Below, in pieces: positions 49,841-62,019 of a DNA stretch of 64,000 nt. Made by a program: the position numbers and the translations under genes. The number at the start of each line of letters is the position of its first letter. Within the stretch, counting starts at the first letter, position 1. Origin of the DNA: Rhipicephalus microplus (Eukaryota > Arthropoda > Arachnida > Ixodida > Ixodidae); contig NC_134701.1 in assembly GCF_043290135.1 (NCBI RefSeq), positions 201,753,101-201,817,100 of the forward strand. Direction: 5' to 3'. The notes beneath the pieces are model-generated. The model had not been told where the DNA came from and ran no database searches. It was given only the letters and a program-made list of their open reading frames with translations.

Positions 49841-50750
49841 AAAAACTCGGCAGATTTCACGTAACTGGGAATCGACATTATGCGAAGCATGAGGAGAGAG
49901 TGTGACTGTGTTTCAATCTTGTTTATTACACGTCACGAAATGACGCTAAATATATGTGCAATTGTTGTACGCACAGACATATGTTGAATAGTTGCAGACG
50001 TTCATATAACCAGTTGTTTTCACTTGCGCAACAATGCCAACTGGAACGTGCGTATTATCAACACCAGAACCTTATAAAAGCGCTAATGCTCGCCAGGATG
50101 GTGGCCCTATACACTCCTACATAAACTTCAACGTACGGCTAGTAATTAGAATCGACGTTAACCCGACTGGAAGACTGTAATAAAGCAGTACATATGTAAC
50201 GGTTTTAAAATTAGGTAGGCAGCACTACAACCACTATTGACGGTTCACGAAAATTAGCGTCTATTTGAAAAGTAGTTCCCAGACCTGGCGTAGCTCTGTG
50301 GTAAAATGCTTGATTGCCAGGCAGAGCGCTTGAGTTCAGTTACAGCTGGAACCCTGAAATTTATTCTATGCATTAGTCGGGTTGACGCTACCGATGTCGG
50401 GTATTTCTTAACGCTCGCGCGTTAAAACTGCCCCTGTGTGTTCTCGTCGTTCTTCAGTGGATACTAAGTGTTGATCACCTGTGGCGCATACCCGCATACC
50501 AGCGGCACATGACCGCCCGTGGGTATGTGCCACTGTCTGGTGGGAAGTGTTGGACGACGTACGTGACGGAATCGTGACATCATTCATGGCTTGACCAGCG
50601 CGTCATATTCGTCAAACCATCTTACCCTCAAATACTAATTTTGGTTCACGCCACGTTAAGGGGGTGACCACAAGAGCAACCAAACGTAAGCGGCTAGGTA
50701 TATAGATAGGTACGCTCAAAGTCACTGAAGTTCGCTAAGAAATGCTTCGT
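49841..50750 (-). mobile_element. Family A copy A4, inverted, uninterrupted
   Basis: The plus strand starts with the complement of the right end ('cggcagatttcacgtaactg') and ends with the complement of the left end ('gttcgctaagaaatgcttcg'). In between are the AT-rich body, the tRNA-like block (50282-50353), the palindromic 'gggtatgtgcc' block (50490-50545) and 'cgtcaaaccatcttaccctc' (50610-50629). The ATCT array is only two to three units here (50695-50712), giving about 910 bp. Confidence 0.75.
50282..50353 (+). repeat. tRNA-like block within A4
   Basis: 'cctggcgtagctctgtggta' (A-box) and 'ttgagttcagttac' (decayed B-box) match the block at 17753-17824. It is less well preserved than in A1 and is not a functional tRNA. 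Confidence 0.65.
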
Positions 50751-51077
50751 ATATATGTAAAAAAAAATCCTGTTGCCTATCAATTGGCACTCAGTAGCAG
50801 AAAAATCGTTGCTTCCTTGGTTGTCCACGTTGATTCAAGAGGTCCACAGTGGGCTAAACTGTTTATTTTTCCCTTAAATTCTGCGTGACGTGAAGCGTTG
50901 AAATAATGCTTTTTCCATATAATCCTCGTGTTAATTCGTCACCTAATACGGAAGCGCGTGTGAGCAGTTCTTTGTTGTAAAAAAGTGGTCGACGATATGG
51001 AGCACTATGTGCGTGTATTTATTACTATTATTATTATTTCGAATAGACTTCTGGTGAAAAATTTTATTTGTGTCTTT

Positions 51078-51188
51078 ACGGCGTAAATGTAGCGCGATAG
51101 AGACAGGGACTAGAAAGTGTACACCACAAGCAGCGCTTTAGGTGTACACTTTTATGTCCCTGTCTTTTTCGTGCTACATTTAAGCCGT
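51078..51188. mobile_element. Long imperfect hairpin element
   Basis: 48-nt arms 51078-51125 and 51141-51188 are inverted copies (about 41 of 48 matching by eye), for example 'aagtgtacacc' against 'ggtgtacactt', 'gacagggac' against 'gtccctgtc' and 'taaatgtagc' against 'gctacattta'. The loop is 15 nt. Probably a fold-back MITE; no second copy is in the window. Confidence 0.75.
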
Positions 51189-53745
51189 AATGAATCAGTA
51201 CCAGCTCGCTCGCCTCTTAATTGTGCTTTATTTTATTTGTGCGAAGGCCAAGAGTTAAAGATATTTTGAAATGAAAAACCAGCATTTAAGTGGTCTGAGG
51301 CTGCCGGTTTAGGCGTGCCGGCAGTGCCTATGATTGTCACCCCTAGGGTAGATCTGACAAACTCAACTCAGCTAGCGGGCGACACTCAAGAAATTTAGTC
51401 AGTTGAGAGCAGGGAAAGAAAAAAATGTTAAATCGGAAACAGGGGAAGACAAAATGTAACCTAGAGCTGCCAGTTGAAAGAACTCATTTACGATATCGCG
51501 TGTGTAGATTATTTCTGAAGAATATTTAGGTAAATTAAAAGGAGCGAGTAAATAACGGGAGAAATGCCCACAGAGAAGTCATATCTTGTTGAGCCTCGGG
51601 TCGTGTATTTAAGATCATTTCCTTAAGGGAGGTCACGTCAATCGTCCACATCTTCCAGTGATCAACTACTAGCTAAAGGTGTAAATCAATCTATGCCTGA
51701 CAAAAAACTTTATACTACCCAACTAGCCCATTGTGCAGAAAACTTTTCGAAAATACCCTACAAGTACGATAATTCACAGTACGGTTGGCAACTCTATTTC
51801 GGCCGCTCGATCCATGGACCTTAACAGCGATCATTATTAGACTTTATACACGAAACAAACTTGTTTATGTCGTTTTGACAGTGCACCTGTTAATATGCCC
51901 GAAAGTAGGTCTTCAATATAGAATTAAAAAAAAAAGTCATGGTGTCACCACAAGGGCGATGCAATAAACAAGATAGCATAAAATTGGAATGCTCTATGAA
52001 GTTAGAGTGGTAGCAAGCTCTTTTGGATTCGATATTGCGTAACACTGCGAAATGGTGGTGTAGAAGAATACGGTTTGTTTATGAGGGCAAATCAATGCAA
52101 TCGACAGGAGGGGACAGGAGAGATGACTCAAGGTGCTATTCTGTCCCCTCTTGTCGGTCGCGCTGAATTGCAGCGGCAAACGTGTTGTACCAACAGCCCC
52201 TTCCTTCAGTATTTTAAGAATACGGCCGCTCCAGAGCCGGATGCTTTCTCAGCACAGTCGGTTCCCATTGAACACAGAACGTAGAAAGGTCTCAATGTGC
52301 TTTCGCGGTCATCTTCATGTCCCGTATAAAGTACAAGTTCCGTCCGAGCGCATCTGACGTTCTGCCCACGAGCTAGAGGGACACGAGTGAGAGGTACAAG
52401 CTCGGCCGAAGAAGAAATCAAACGAGCGGCAGCCCATCTCCATCGCTTGGAAGACGCATGTGATAGTATCGCTCCGCCTGTCAGACCAGCTGTTGAATGC
52501 TCAAGCAAAGAGGAAACACTCCACCCGTCTTCAGCGAGCATGAAGAGAGAAGAAGACATGTTAATCGAACAGCAACTGTGAACTTTGATTTTACGGGTGC
52601 GGTAGCCATCGCCGGCACGTGCGTTATCTGGCTATCTTTGCAGCCATCAGCAGCCGGATCGTGGGTCCTTCTACGTGCTGTGCTCTCAACGTAATGAGAA
52701 TTCATGAAAAGTGTCCCTGGAGCAGCCGTACTCTCTTACACAAGGCTTGCCGTAGAGTTGCATGAGATCCAATAAAAAAAGTTAGCTGTCAGCTTTGTAA
52801 AGCATCACAATTTGTTGCTATCACATTCATTGCTACACCATTGCGACGAAAGTGGGAGTTTTTCAGTTGTCCATATTTTTATTATGAGTACTGTCATGCG
52901 TGAAAGAGTCACACGCAGACGGAAGAACGTAAACACATTTTTGTGTATGAAAGAAAGTAAAAGTTTTTGTGCATTAATAAAGTAGAGTGAGCCTAATGCA
53001 TGACAGGGGTTTGAGAGTGGCACTCGTATTGACAGTGCTGGTAAGCTTGTGATTAACTATAAGCGATTATTTTTCTTACTTTCAATTGATGTATTCATTC
53101 TTATACCCAGCTTACGAAAGGTTTCGGCTTTCGCCTAGCATGGCACCGTCTCCACGATCAGCGCACATCGGACCATGCGATGGTTTTGTGTCGTTGTCTC
53201 ATTGTATGTGACGCCATTAGGTCACTATAATTTCTGGTGTTCGGTGATCTCGTGATGGCAACAGAAATTTTGGGGCTCTGCAATGACACACAAGTTTCGG
53301 TGTGGCTACTGAAAGCTACTGGTGTTGAATGAAAAAATAGAAGGGCATGTTTCGATAATAATTCCTCGCTTTAGAAGAAACAAGAAAGTTTATTGCATAC
53401 TAGTAACAACACATCAGGTGAGTAAAACTGTCTGGTTTAACAAAATCACTTTATTTATACGTACAAACAAGAGAAAATAGACATGATGCAACTTACAGCA
53501 CCGGTATACTTTCACAGTTAACGAATTACTGAAGGAAACAAAGAAAAAAGGAAACACAAAGAGCACCAAATTTGAACAGAATCACATATCTGGGGCGAAA
53601 GGAAAGGTGTTTTGTCTCTCCTTTCTTGTAAGTTTTAAAATGGCAGTAAAGGCAATGAAATATTACCACTCCACACTGCAAAAACGTGCATGCCACTTTC
53701 TGATTAAGGCTTCTTCCCCTTCGCTTCCATCTGCTTGGTAAGGTA
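51189..53745. other. Unassigned DNA with a short hairpin
   Basis: 52102-52117 (cgacaggaggggacag) pairs with 52141-52156 (ctgtcccctcttgtcg), 15 of 16 positions, loop 23 nt. 52330-52640 has open frames on both strands with no known domain. No gene recognised. Confidence 0.5.
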
Positions 53746-54070
53746 TCAAACGATGATCATTCTAATCTTCTGTAACGTTGGGTATGCAGATAGTTGGGGT
53801 CGGTGGCATGGTTTGGTTATACAGCGCCGACGCCACAAGACGAACATCGTGACGTAATGTACGACTTGTTCAAATAAGCCCCTTCCGCTCTGTCCGCCCG
53901 AAAGAACTGACACTCCGAATTGACGACGCACGACGTGACACACGCCTTTGGCCGCATTCAAAGGTCGTATGGCGGATCGTTTCTCTTTTGCCGCAGTTGG
54001 AGCAGTAATCATTGCGAACGACGCCCCACTGTACACAGTCTCTGACGAGTTGGCAACGAGTCACACCGCC
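53746..54070 (-). pseudogene. L4: LINE C-terminal zinc-knuckle relic
   Basis: The minus strand reads CVQWGVVRNDYCSNC, then the knuckle CSNCGKRETIRHTTFEC (C-x2-C-x7-H-x4-C, about 53955-54005), the same pattern as in L1 at 15090-15140. The remaining tail has stops and frame changes. Only the post-RT region is present, so the clade cannot be named. Confidence 0.6.
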
Positions 54071-54665
54071 ACAGCCAATCGAATTCTTTAACGACTTCTG
54101 GTACGTGGTTGTTTCGCCAGTTCTTCCACACTCTGCCCCTCCATCTTCATTCTTCCTCCTCAGTAATAGAGCGAGTGATCAGCATTTCGCTAAACGTGCC
54201 AATACAAGCTTTGTAAAGCATTTTTAGACGGCGTCGCCACTGACCGAACGATTGAGGCCCAACGCTGCTTTGTAAAAGGCATGCGGGTGTTCTGCTTGCG
54301 GACCACGGCACCTTTCCAACGTAAATGCGACTCCAAGAACTCAGGTCTAATATAGCAATAAGCTACGACCAGGAGAGTCATCGTCCTGAAACACTTTTTA
54401 AATGTAGCTGCAACTATTTTTGTGAATGTCGAAACACCTAGCAGGCTAACATCCGTATTCTAGAACGCCCCTTCTCTCAACGCTCCACCTTCACTTGAGA
54501 AAGCCGATGAGAGCGTCATCTATAGGCAAGGCAAGTCACTGCATATAAGTGTTAATTTGCTGCTATTTTTGAGCAGCGCAGAGTCATTTTCAGCCGAGCA
54601 GCGGCGCAGTGCGCAACTCTGTCAAGTGAAGGGAGAAAGTCGAGTCGAGGAGCGTTTGTGAATAC

Positions 54666-54684
54666 GGGGGGGGGGGGGGGGGGG
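54666..54684. repeat. (G)19 homopolymer
   Basis: An uninterrupted run of 19 G, rare in animal genomes and prone to sequencing error and G-quadruplex formation. Confidence 0.95.
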
Positions 54685-54734
54685 TTAGTCTTCCACAAAA
54701 TTTACAGAGAAAACTGTTATGAGATCTTTTAGGC

Positions 54735-54892
54735 TGGTGCTTGTGACTTGCCAAACTTGCTTTAGGCAAGCATGACCTCGCACCAATGGCAGTGGGGCTT
54801 GAACCCGGGTCCGCTGGGTGCGAGCGGAGCATTCTACCACTGAGCTACACCAGTGCTTGTGACTTGTCAAAGTTGCCTTAGACAAGTTTGAT
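54735..54892 (-). mobile_element. tRNA-derived SINE, partly tandem
   Basis: The minus strand carries 'ctggtgtagctcagtggtag' (A-box) and 'acccgggttcaagcccc' (B-box). The tail segment 'gtgcttgtgacttg.caaa.ttgc.ttag.caag' occurs both at 54740-54768 and at 54853-54881, about 113 bp apart, on either side of the tRNA-like head. The anticodon loop is irregular (no U33), so not a working tRNA. Confidence 0.65.
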
Positions 54893-55469
54893 GTCGGGAA
54901 AGCAATCGCGTTAATACGACTTATAAAGCGTTTTACAACAGCGAAAGGACAACCAGTTGTCGCACAATGCAAATAGCGTAACGAGTGGGCCTGTCGAGTG
55001 CTCCAACCCATTACAAAAGCTTGTTCTTGTTTCCCTATCAACTGTGGCGCATACACACTTCAGTCATAATTCCTCATCGTCGTCAGCCACTGCATGGACA
55101 ATGGTCACAAACAAAATTCCCTGCTAGTGTTTAGCGGATACCATGCTTCTCAGACCAATGACGAAAAATAGCATATAAGGAATGCCCACCTACTAGACAA
55201 AAGTTTATTATTATAGCCTTAAAGGTTACCAAGCAAGTGTGCTTGCAGTAGTTACAGAATGAGTGTTTTGAAAAGGCTCTGAAAGGCCGCTCCTCTAGCT
55301 TTCGCTGTGACTGTGCTGCGCCCACCGCGCCAGCCTGGCGTTTCTTTTTTGAGAGCTTCAGAAACTTGTGTTGAATTTTTAGTGTCTTGCTGCCCCAAAG
55401 GAAGGCCCCAACCAACGAATTTAACGACTCGCAAATTATTTTGGTACAAGCGTAATGTGTCTCATATTC
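54893..55469. other. Unassigned DNA with a 186-aa minus frame
   Basis: The minus frame 55131-55691 (186 aa) overlaps the neighbouring TIR element and has no domain I recognise; its composition changes abruptly at about 55470, so it is probably a chance fusion of two sequences. Confidence 0.4.
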
Positions 55470-55933
55470 ACGGTGCAAGAATACTTTAGGTGAGCGAACG
55501 ACGCGAAGCGAGCGCAAGGCGGGGATGAACCGAAAATGTTCTCGTTTGCGGCGTGCCGATAGATGACTCGCTGGACTGAGGACCGTGGCTGGCTGCTGGC
55601 GAATTCTGCGAAACACATCCGGAACGTGAGCGACAGTTTCCCTATCGGGGAAAACCGGGAAGTCGTGCGATATCAACCACGCGACTCGCATAGAGCGGCG
55701 CCGCGAAAGAGAGGATGATAAGGGAGGAGGTTGACAATGCGGCGAGTGTGTTGTGGCGACGGTAAATGAGCGCCACTACTTTCCTACATCACCGGAATTT
55801 CCTACACCACAAGGGGGGAAGGGGAAGCCGGGGCAAAATTTGTAGCGCCATCTTCCAGGTTCCTAGCTAAGCAGAACATTATCGGTAAGCGGATTGACCC
55901 GACGTTCGCTCACCTAAAGTATTCTTGCGCCGT
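55470..55933. mobile_element. Element bounded by 31-bp terminal inverted repeats
   Basis: 55470-55500 (acggtgcaagaatacttta, then ggtgagcgaacg) is the reverse complement of 55903-55933 with one mismatch. The 464-bp interior is CpG-rich with no recognised protein. High arm identity suggests a fairly young nonautonomous DNA transposon; a recent inverted duplication is the alternative. No clear target duplication. Confidence 0.65.
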
Positions 55934-56814
55934 GCTCATGTTACAAGCATAGGCGCACGGTTTGGTTTTGATTAACGACACTTTTGCGTCAAGCAACAAA
56001 TTGAAGTCAGCGGCATACGCGAAGACCTGCGTGGCTCTATCTACTGCGCCCTCCCAATTTCTTTTGACTACCTCCCCGTCTTAAAATCATACCCCAAGAA
56101 GTTGACCTCTTTGTTATAGGTGAAGAAGAAGACCGCTTTAGTGTTGGCAATTGTTCGATGCTCAAGGTCCTGAAGTCATTCCTACAAACAGCCACAAATG
56201 CACAAGTTCTTGAAATCATGTATGTATATTTGTATAACCTAACTTTTAGATCAACCACAGAGATTCCGTGGTTGGCGAACAAACCGACGAAACACTCAGG
56301 TTACCTTTATCCGCACAATGGGACACAACAGCTCGAATGAAAGCTCCTTAGTTTTACTTCGTAGGAATTGAAAACGTACTTGAAGTTTTATGATAAGATT
56401 CGGTAGAAGATTATATAGCAACGCTGTATAACGTTACAGAAGGAGCACCGAGCGATTCTCCTGTTTCTTTTTTAAACATTTCTGGTTGAGCGTTAACTTC
56501 TGGTTCTCCCAGCATTCAGAAAAATTTCCACAAAATGAAAAGTAAATCAGTGTTTCTGGTTTTATGCAAGTGGTTATATTGAATACAACTGATTTTGTAG
56601 CGTAAGATTATATAAGATAATGAACACGTTACCGATCAGGACAAATATTAAAAGCTAACCTTATGAGTTAACTGAAAAGTAGATGGTTTTCTTTTGAGCA
56701 GCTAGGATCATTGCTGCACGTTGCGGAGCAGATCTCAACTACGCTCATCTTTCGACGCGGCCTCTGAGATCAGCCTGAAGAACTTAAGTATATTATTGCT
56801 TCAACAGATGACAG
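55934..56814. other. Unassigned AT-rich DNA
   Basis: No gene recognised. The minus frame 56037-56282 is featureless. Confidence 0.45.
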
Positions 56815-57030
56815 CCATGGTCCCCTATTGGTTATGGTGATTGGCAGCTGAAACGGATATCGCGGAAAGGAGTATGGGCCGCCGCGGCTGCATTACGATC
56901 CAGGCGAAGTGGTAGAGGTTCGTGTGCTTTGATTTAGGCAAGCGTCGAAGAACCCCAGGTGGTCGAAATTTCGGAAGCTTTCCCATACTGCCTCCCTCAT
57001 TATCAAATTCTAGTTTTAACGTGACAGCGT
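56815..57030 (+). mobile_element. Degenerate Ruka-like SINE
   Basis: 'ccgccgcggctgcattacga', 'ggcgaagtggtagaggttcg', 'tgtgctttgatttaggcaag', 'gaaccccaggtggtcgaaat' and 'ttcggaagctttcccatact' follow the SINE order, with many substitutions and a lost head. Confidence 0.7.
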
Positions 57031-57465
57031 TAAAGAGCTCATTTTCGGAATTAAAGAAAACACCAATTATCATTCTGTGTTGTTTAACTTTGTTCATTGT
57101 AAGTTAGGCTTGTCGGGAGTTCAATTTGGAAGAGCACAAAATTATGTCTTGACAGATTTAGATAGAAAAGCAGACTGACGTTTCTTGGCATGTAAAAACA
57201 GGTGCAGTGAAGGGCGGGCTTTGATGAACGTTATGCTGGCGCAACGCATTTCACTACTTCCTTGTCATCGGCAGCGTTTGCATTAAGTATTTAAGGCTGC
57301 GATTGGCATCTATAGTTATGGCGTTGAGCACCTGTCAGTTTCTCATTGGTGCAGTTCAATGTATATCTGTAGCCATCAACAATGATGACAAAAGTGACAA
57401 AAGAGTTAGCTGTTTTTTTTTTTTTACAAATCATTCCCTCTCGTGATTCCTAATAAACAAAAGAC

Positions 57466-57935
57466 GACCTTTTAGGGGCAATGCTTTTAGGCATGGGTCA
57501 TGCGTCTCCTGTATGTAGTAGACACCTCTAGCTTTAGTACTTGAAATGACCACTGGATGGCTATACTTGTATACGATGAATATATTATGAAAAGATGCGA
57601 GATGGCGGTACTTGAAGTGTTCACTAGATAGACGGACGGACAAACATACAGACAGACGACTATGCGGACAGAGGGATGGACAGACACAGATGACAGAAAG
57701 ATGAGCGGATGGACATACATAGAGACAGACAGACGCACGGAGAGACAGACAGATTGACTGAGAGATGGACGGACAGACGGACAGACAGATGGACGAAAAG
57801 ACTGAAAGATGGACGGTCGAAAGGATGGACAGACGGACGGGGCTAGCGTATGATTCATGGTTTTTTGATAAAGCCTTTCGAAGAATCGCCCCACTCATCA
57901 TCAATCACGCCATGGATATGCTGTGATTTTATATT
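57466..57935 (+). repeat. Family B copy with GACG satellite
   Basis: Head 'gaccttttaggggcaatgct', 'gtagtagacacctctagctt', 'gcggtacttgaagtgttcac' then 'tagatag', an irregular gacggacagacgg satellite (57630-57840), and tail 'cgccccactcatcatcaatc' with 'catggatatgctgtga' (57888-57928). This is the most complete example of the family in the window. Confidence 0.65.
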
Positions 57936-59208
57936 CAGAAAGTTTACCCTCAATCAGCATTGGTTCAGTCATGAAAGTGTTTTTTTGCCAGTTGGTTTAT
58001 CCTGAAGCAAAATAAGAACATTGTATAAATGAGGGTCAGTCGTAGCGACAACCTGCTGTATATGAGGTCAGATACTCGGTGGGAGAAATAATATAATGTT
58101 TTAATACTTAACGCTTTATAATGGAGGGTACTTTAGTGTGATGATGAAGCAAGAATAGCTAGAGATAGGATGAAATAAGGAAGGAGACGCAGGGATGCTT
58201 GCTGATCGTTATCTTGAAGAGGAAAAAGATGGTGCCCAATTGAGGAGAACAGAAAGGGAAAATATCTTACTTATGCTGGCTACGACGCGTACTAATAGAA
58301 AGTGGCATACATTTTAGTAATATTTTTGGTCAAGTTGACACTTTACCAAGTAAACAGCTATCCGAACATACGTTATGGTCTTCTGTACAAAAAGCAAGTA
58401 ATGAAAGGAGAGACGCGCAAGCCAAAGAAACAGTTTTTCTGCGGATTGCTTCCGCTGGCGTCCGCTTTCCGCTTTCGTTGTCTCCATTTTCTCGGCTCAC
58501 CTTCTGTGGCAGCGCGTTGGGTAGGAAGCGGAAATGACGTTAATAACAGTGGAGGCAACTTCCGAACTGAGATGGGTGAGAGCGCACGTTCACATGCACT
58601 AGCGTCCCGAATAGTGCGCGTCCTCGTGTGTTGTGCAAAACAGTTTCGTTTGTAGAAGTTCTTTGTCAGCTTTGTTTTTGCTCGAATTTACCTGCAATAT
58701 ATATGCGGTAGATATATCCGCTCAGGTTTCGCCTTTTGTTCTATATAGATGAACAGATACGGTTACAGTAGACGCCAAACTATAAAGAGACGCTGAATAA
58801 CTTACCTTCGTATAAAAAAAGTTTTGTTGCCTCACAAATAAGTGGCGTTTTTTTTTTTGTTGGCGGACGGGGGGACTGTTTCAACCATTGTTCCGGTAGT
58901 TGTCAGGGGTTGCTCATTCCCACTTACTAACACCGTCTCATCCGCAAAGATTGCTGGCAAAGAAAAGTAAGGTGTACTAGCAAAGGGGTGTTTCTTAACT
59001 AATTTGTATCTTGTTTAGACAATGTGAGAATAAAAAAATTCACATGTCAATTTCCATTTATTTTAAAGTAAATAGGCATGGTGCGCAACAGCCTCGCAAT
59101 GGTTCATGTTTTATCACTCAGGGTTTATAATAAACAGATTTCAAGACAAAAATTTTGAGAACTTCAATCATTTTAGTTCGTGCAAATGAATGTTAAGTAT
59201 AGCTTAAC
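57936..59208. other. Unassigned DNA
   Basis: No gene recognised. The plus frame 58302-58655 (117 aa) and its minus partner show no domain. Confidence 0.5.
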
Positions 59209-59226
59209 TCGTTAGGCAATACTTGT

Positions 59227-59465
59227 TCCGTCGCGGTGGTCTAGTGGTCATGGTAGTCGGCTGCATACCCGCCGGTCACGGGATCGAATATCGGCCTCGG
59301 CAGCTGCATTTTCGATGGAGACTCAATGGCTGCAGGCCCGTGGGCTCAGTTTAGGTTGCACGTTAAAGAACACCAGGTGGTCTGAATTTCCGGAGCATTC
59401 CACTACGGCGTCTATCATGCTCATATGGTGGTTTGAAGACGTTAAACCCCACATATCAATCATCA
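59227..59465 (+). mobile_element. Ruka-like SINE with perfect 18-bp target duplication
   Basis: Starts 'tccgtcgcggtggtctagtg', with the full body and tail 'gacgttaaaccccacatatc'. 'tcgttaggcaatacttgt' is present at 59209-59226 and again, without mismatch, at 59466-59483. This defines the insertion exactly and shows it to be the youngest of the SINEs here. Confidence 0.95.
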
Positions 59466-59483
59466 TCGTTAGGCAATACTTGT

Positions 59484-62019
59484 CGAGCACTGGCGGTGGC
59501 AGCCGCTGATGTAGTGTGGCGGAAGGTGACAATTTTACCGCAAAAAGGTTACTTCCAGCACATTTGCACGGTGCCATTCAGTAGTCAAACCATTGGCCAT
59601 CCCTGTTCACGCTACCGTCTTTCACTGTTTCATCGTCACGCAAAAAACTACATTTTGGTACTAGCTGCGCTAAACGAAGCGGGTCGACTCAGTGCTGAGA
59701 TTTCGCTTGATCACATTTGTTGTTTTGCTTCGATGTCAATTGCTGAAGTCTTTCCCTACGCGATCGAACAGGCTGACATGCAGAGCATGCAGGCCCTGCA
59801 GTGGAAAACTTTGGCGACAAGCGCTCGCCTAATTGCTCAGGCGTTCTTCATTTGTAACTACCGCGGGGTGTCGTCTCGAATGACGAGAACCGAAAGTCGG
59901 CCGAAGGGAGAAGGCTAATTGCCATTGGCAGCAGACGGAGAGCGAACGATGCTTATTAGCGGACGTGATTAGATCAGCGAGCGATTTCCGTATGGCAGTC
60001 CTCTCGCCGTCGTAATGTAGCGGGGAATCATGCAAAAACCTCGTCCGTGTGTATCTAACGCTTTATTTAGAAAGGACGTAGGCGGGTGGCCTTTCTTTTT
60101 TGACCTTTATATGAGTGTCCAATTTTATAATTTATTGAATGGCCCCAGGCACATGTGCCTTTGTGTATTGCGTATGTGCTCCCCTGTATTACGTGTAAGG
60201 AGATTAGCGACATCGTTGGAACCTTGGTTTGAAGCATCGCTAGAGACGTTCGGGAGACAACGAAAGAACTGGCACCGTCCTTAAGTGCCGTGCTAGCATC
60301 TTCGTGAACACATCTGACATTAATACAAGGAACAAAACTTCGTTTTAGTGAAATGTCTCAGTTCATTCGCAGTGCGTTGTCCTTTCACCCGATGTAGTTC
60401 TCTAGTGTGACGGCAAGAGAGAGCAAGAGAGAGATGTCTAAATATCTGCCATGGCGCCCAAACTTTCTCATTCTGTAGCAGAATTTAAGCAGCACCAGCA
60501 GATGACAGAAACACCAACAAATGTCGTCGCTACGTGCGTGTATTCAGCTTTAGTACGTGTACGTTCATGCACAAAAACAAGAAGCCATTATGTCTAGCTT
60601 GTTTGCCAGACTTCTCTTAGATGACAGTACCAGCGATCCAGTCTAATGGGTCGGGACAACACTTTCTCTGCCAAAGCGTGGGGACCGGTTTCCCGTCTCC
60701 CAGTTTGTGTTTGTGGTGGCGAGTGGTCGACAGCGATGCAGTGTACATACACGTACTCGGGTGGCAAACAAACTGTCCTTGTGGCTGCCTCGTTATCCAG
60801 CTCTGGCGCCTCGATTTGCTCTTTCTACCCGTGGCTGCTTCCTGTGGCGCTACATGCGTGTTTAGCTGTGGGAACGTCGTTAGACGCCAGAGCCCGGGTA
60901 CCGAAAATGCATTCGCTTCATTCGTTAACGCAAATTGCTTTTTCTCGGCATTCGTTTTATTTTGCTTTTATGAGTGTGCTTCGAGAGCGTAGGACTGCGT
61001 GAAACGGGGCTATTGAAGAGAAATAAGCGAAGGATGAAACAAACATGTCACGAGATGACACGTACATGCGAATAAAAAGCGACGAAGTGAACAAAAAAAA
61101 ACGAAATGATAAAGACATGTGAGATGAAATAAAAATGCAATAAAATATTTAGCTTCGTCAAGCTCATGATAAAGTGGAAATGGTGCACCGGGATTTGACT
61201 GCAACGAACTTAGAATGCATGGGTTCTGCATCATATCTACAACAGGTGCTTTGTCATTGAATTGTTTCGTTTTTATTTTGCGTGAAAATGGTAAACTCTT
61301 AGTAACGCGGTAGACTCTCTGTCTATACCAGCGGTACTACTACTGCAACAGACACGTTCTCGCGTCATTTATTTGCTTGTGGCTTAGCAGCGAAGTTAGT
61401 TACACTGTATGCAAGGCCGAAAAATTCTAAATATACCAATTGTTTTTTATACTATTACACACAATGAATGAATGATCGAATTACTTATTCAGACATGAAT
61501 TCGTATACAAAATATGTCGCGTCAGCAAGTTGACGATGAAGCGAACAGACGAAACGTGCTTTATGACATCGTGAACTTTCAGGATCATCAAACGATCATC
61601 AAACTAAGCACTGCACAAGTGGTTCCGGCTGTCGGTTGAAACAAACTGAAGCTATTGTTATTGCGTTGCTGTACCACTGCTGTATTACTAGTAATAACTG
61701 ATCTGAATAATATAAATAAGCAAACGAACAAAAAACATTCCAGCAATACGGGTGAGCCGGCCTCGGCAAGAAAATATGAAAATAACTCTTTAACATGAGT
61801 CGAAAACCAACCTTACTTTTTTGTAAAACAAGCAATTCATAGGCTCACTGCCCAAGAATCATTGAAGAATAAGTAACCATTAAATATAATCGCTAAAAGT
61901 CACTAAAATAATAAGCGCTAAACTACTAAAAACTACTAAAAGAATATGAACTGAAGCATAAGTATCATATGTCTTTAATATTTCATGGCAAATGACTGAA
62001 TACCATAATGTGTCCAGGG
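59484..62019. other. Unassigned DNA, open frames not recognised
   Basis: The plus frame 59433-59918 (161 aa) starts inside the SINE and runs into unrelated DNA. Overlapping plus frames 60621-60992 and 60646-61002 are hydrophobic and cysteine-rich but match nothing I know and lack splice context. 61400-62000 is AT-rich. Confidence 0.4.

Noticed and set aside
55131..55691. 186-aa minus frame as a possible host gene
   Set aside because: It crosses the border of the TIR element at 55470 and shows no domain; composition changes at the border.
60621..61002. Two overlapping hydrophobic plus frames as a membrane protein
   Set aside because: Two frames of similar length in the same DNA indicate composition bias; neither shows a known motif.
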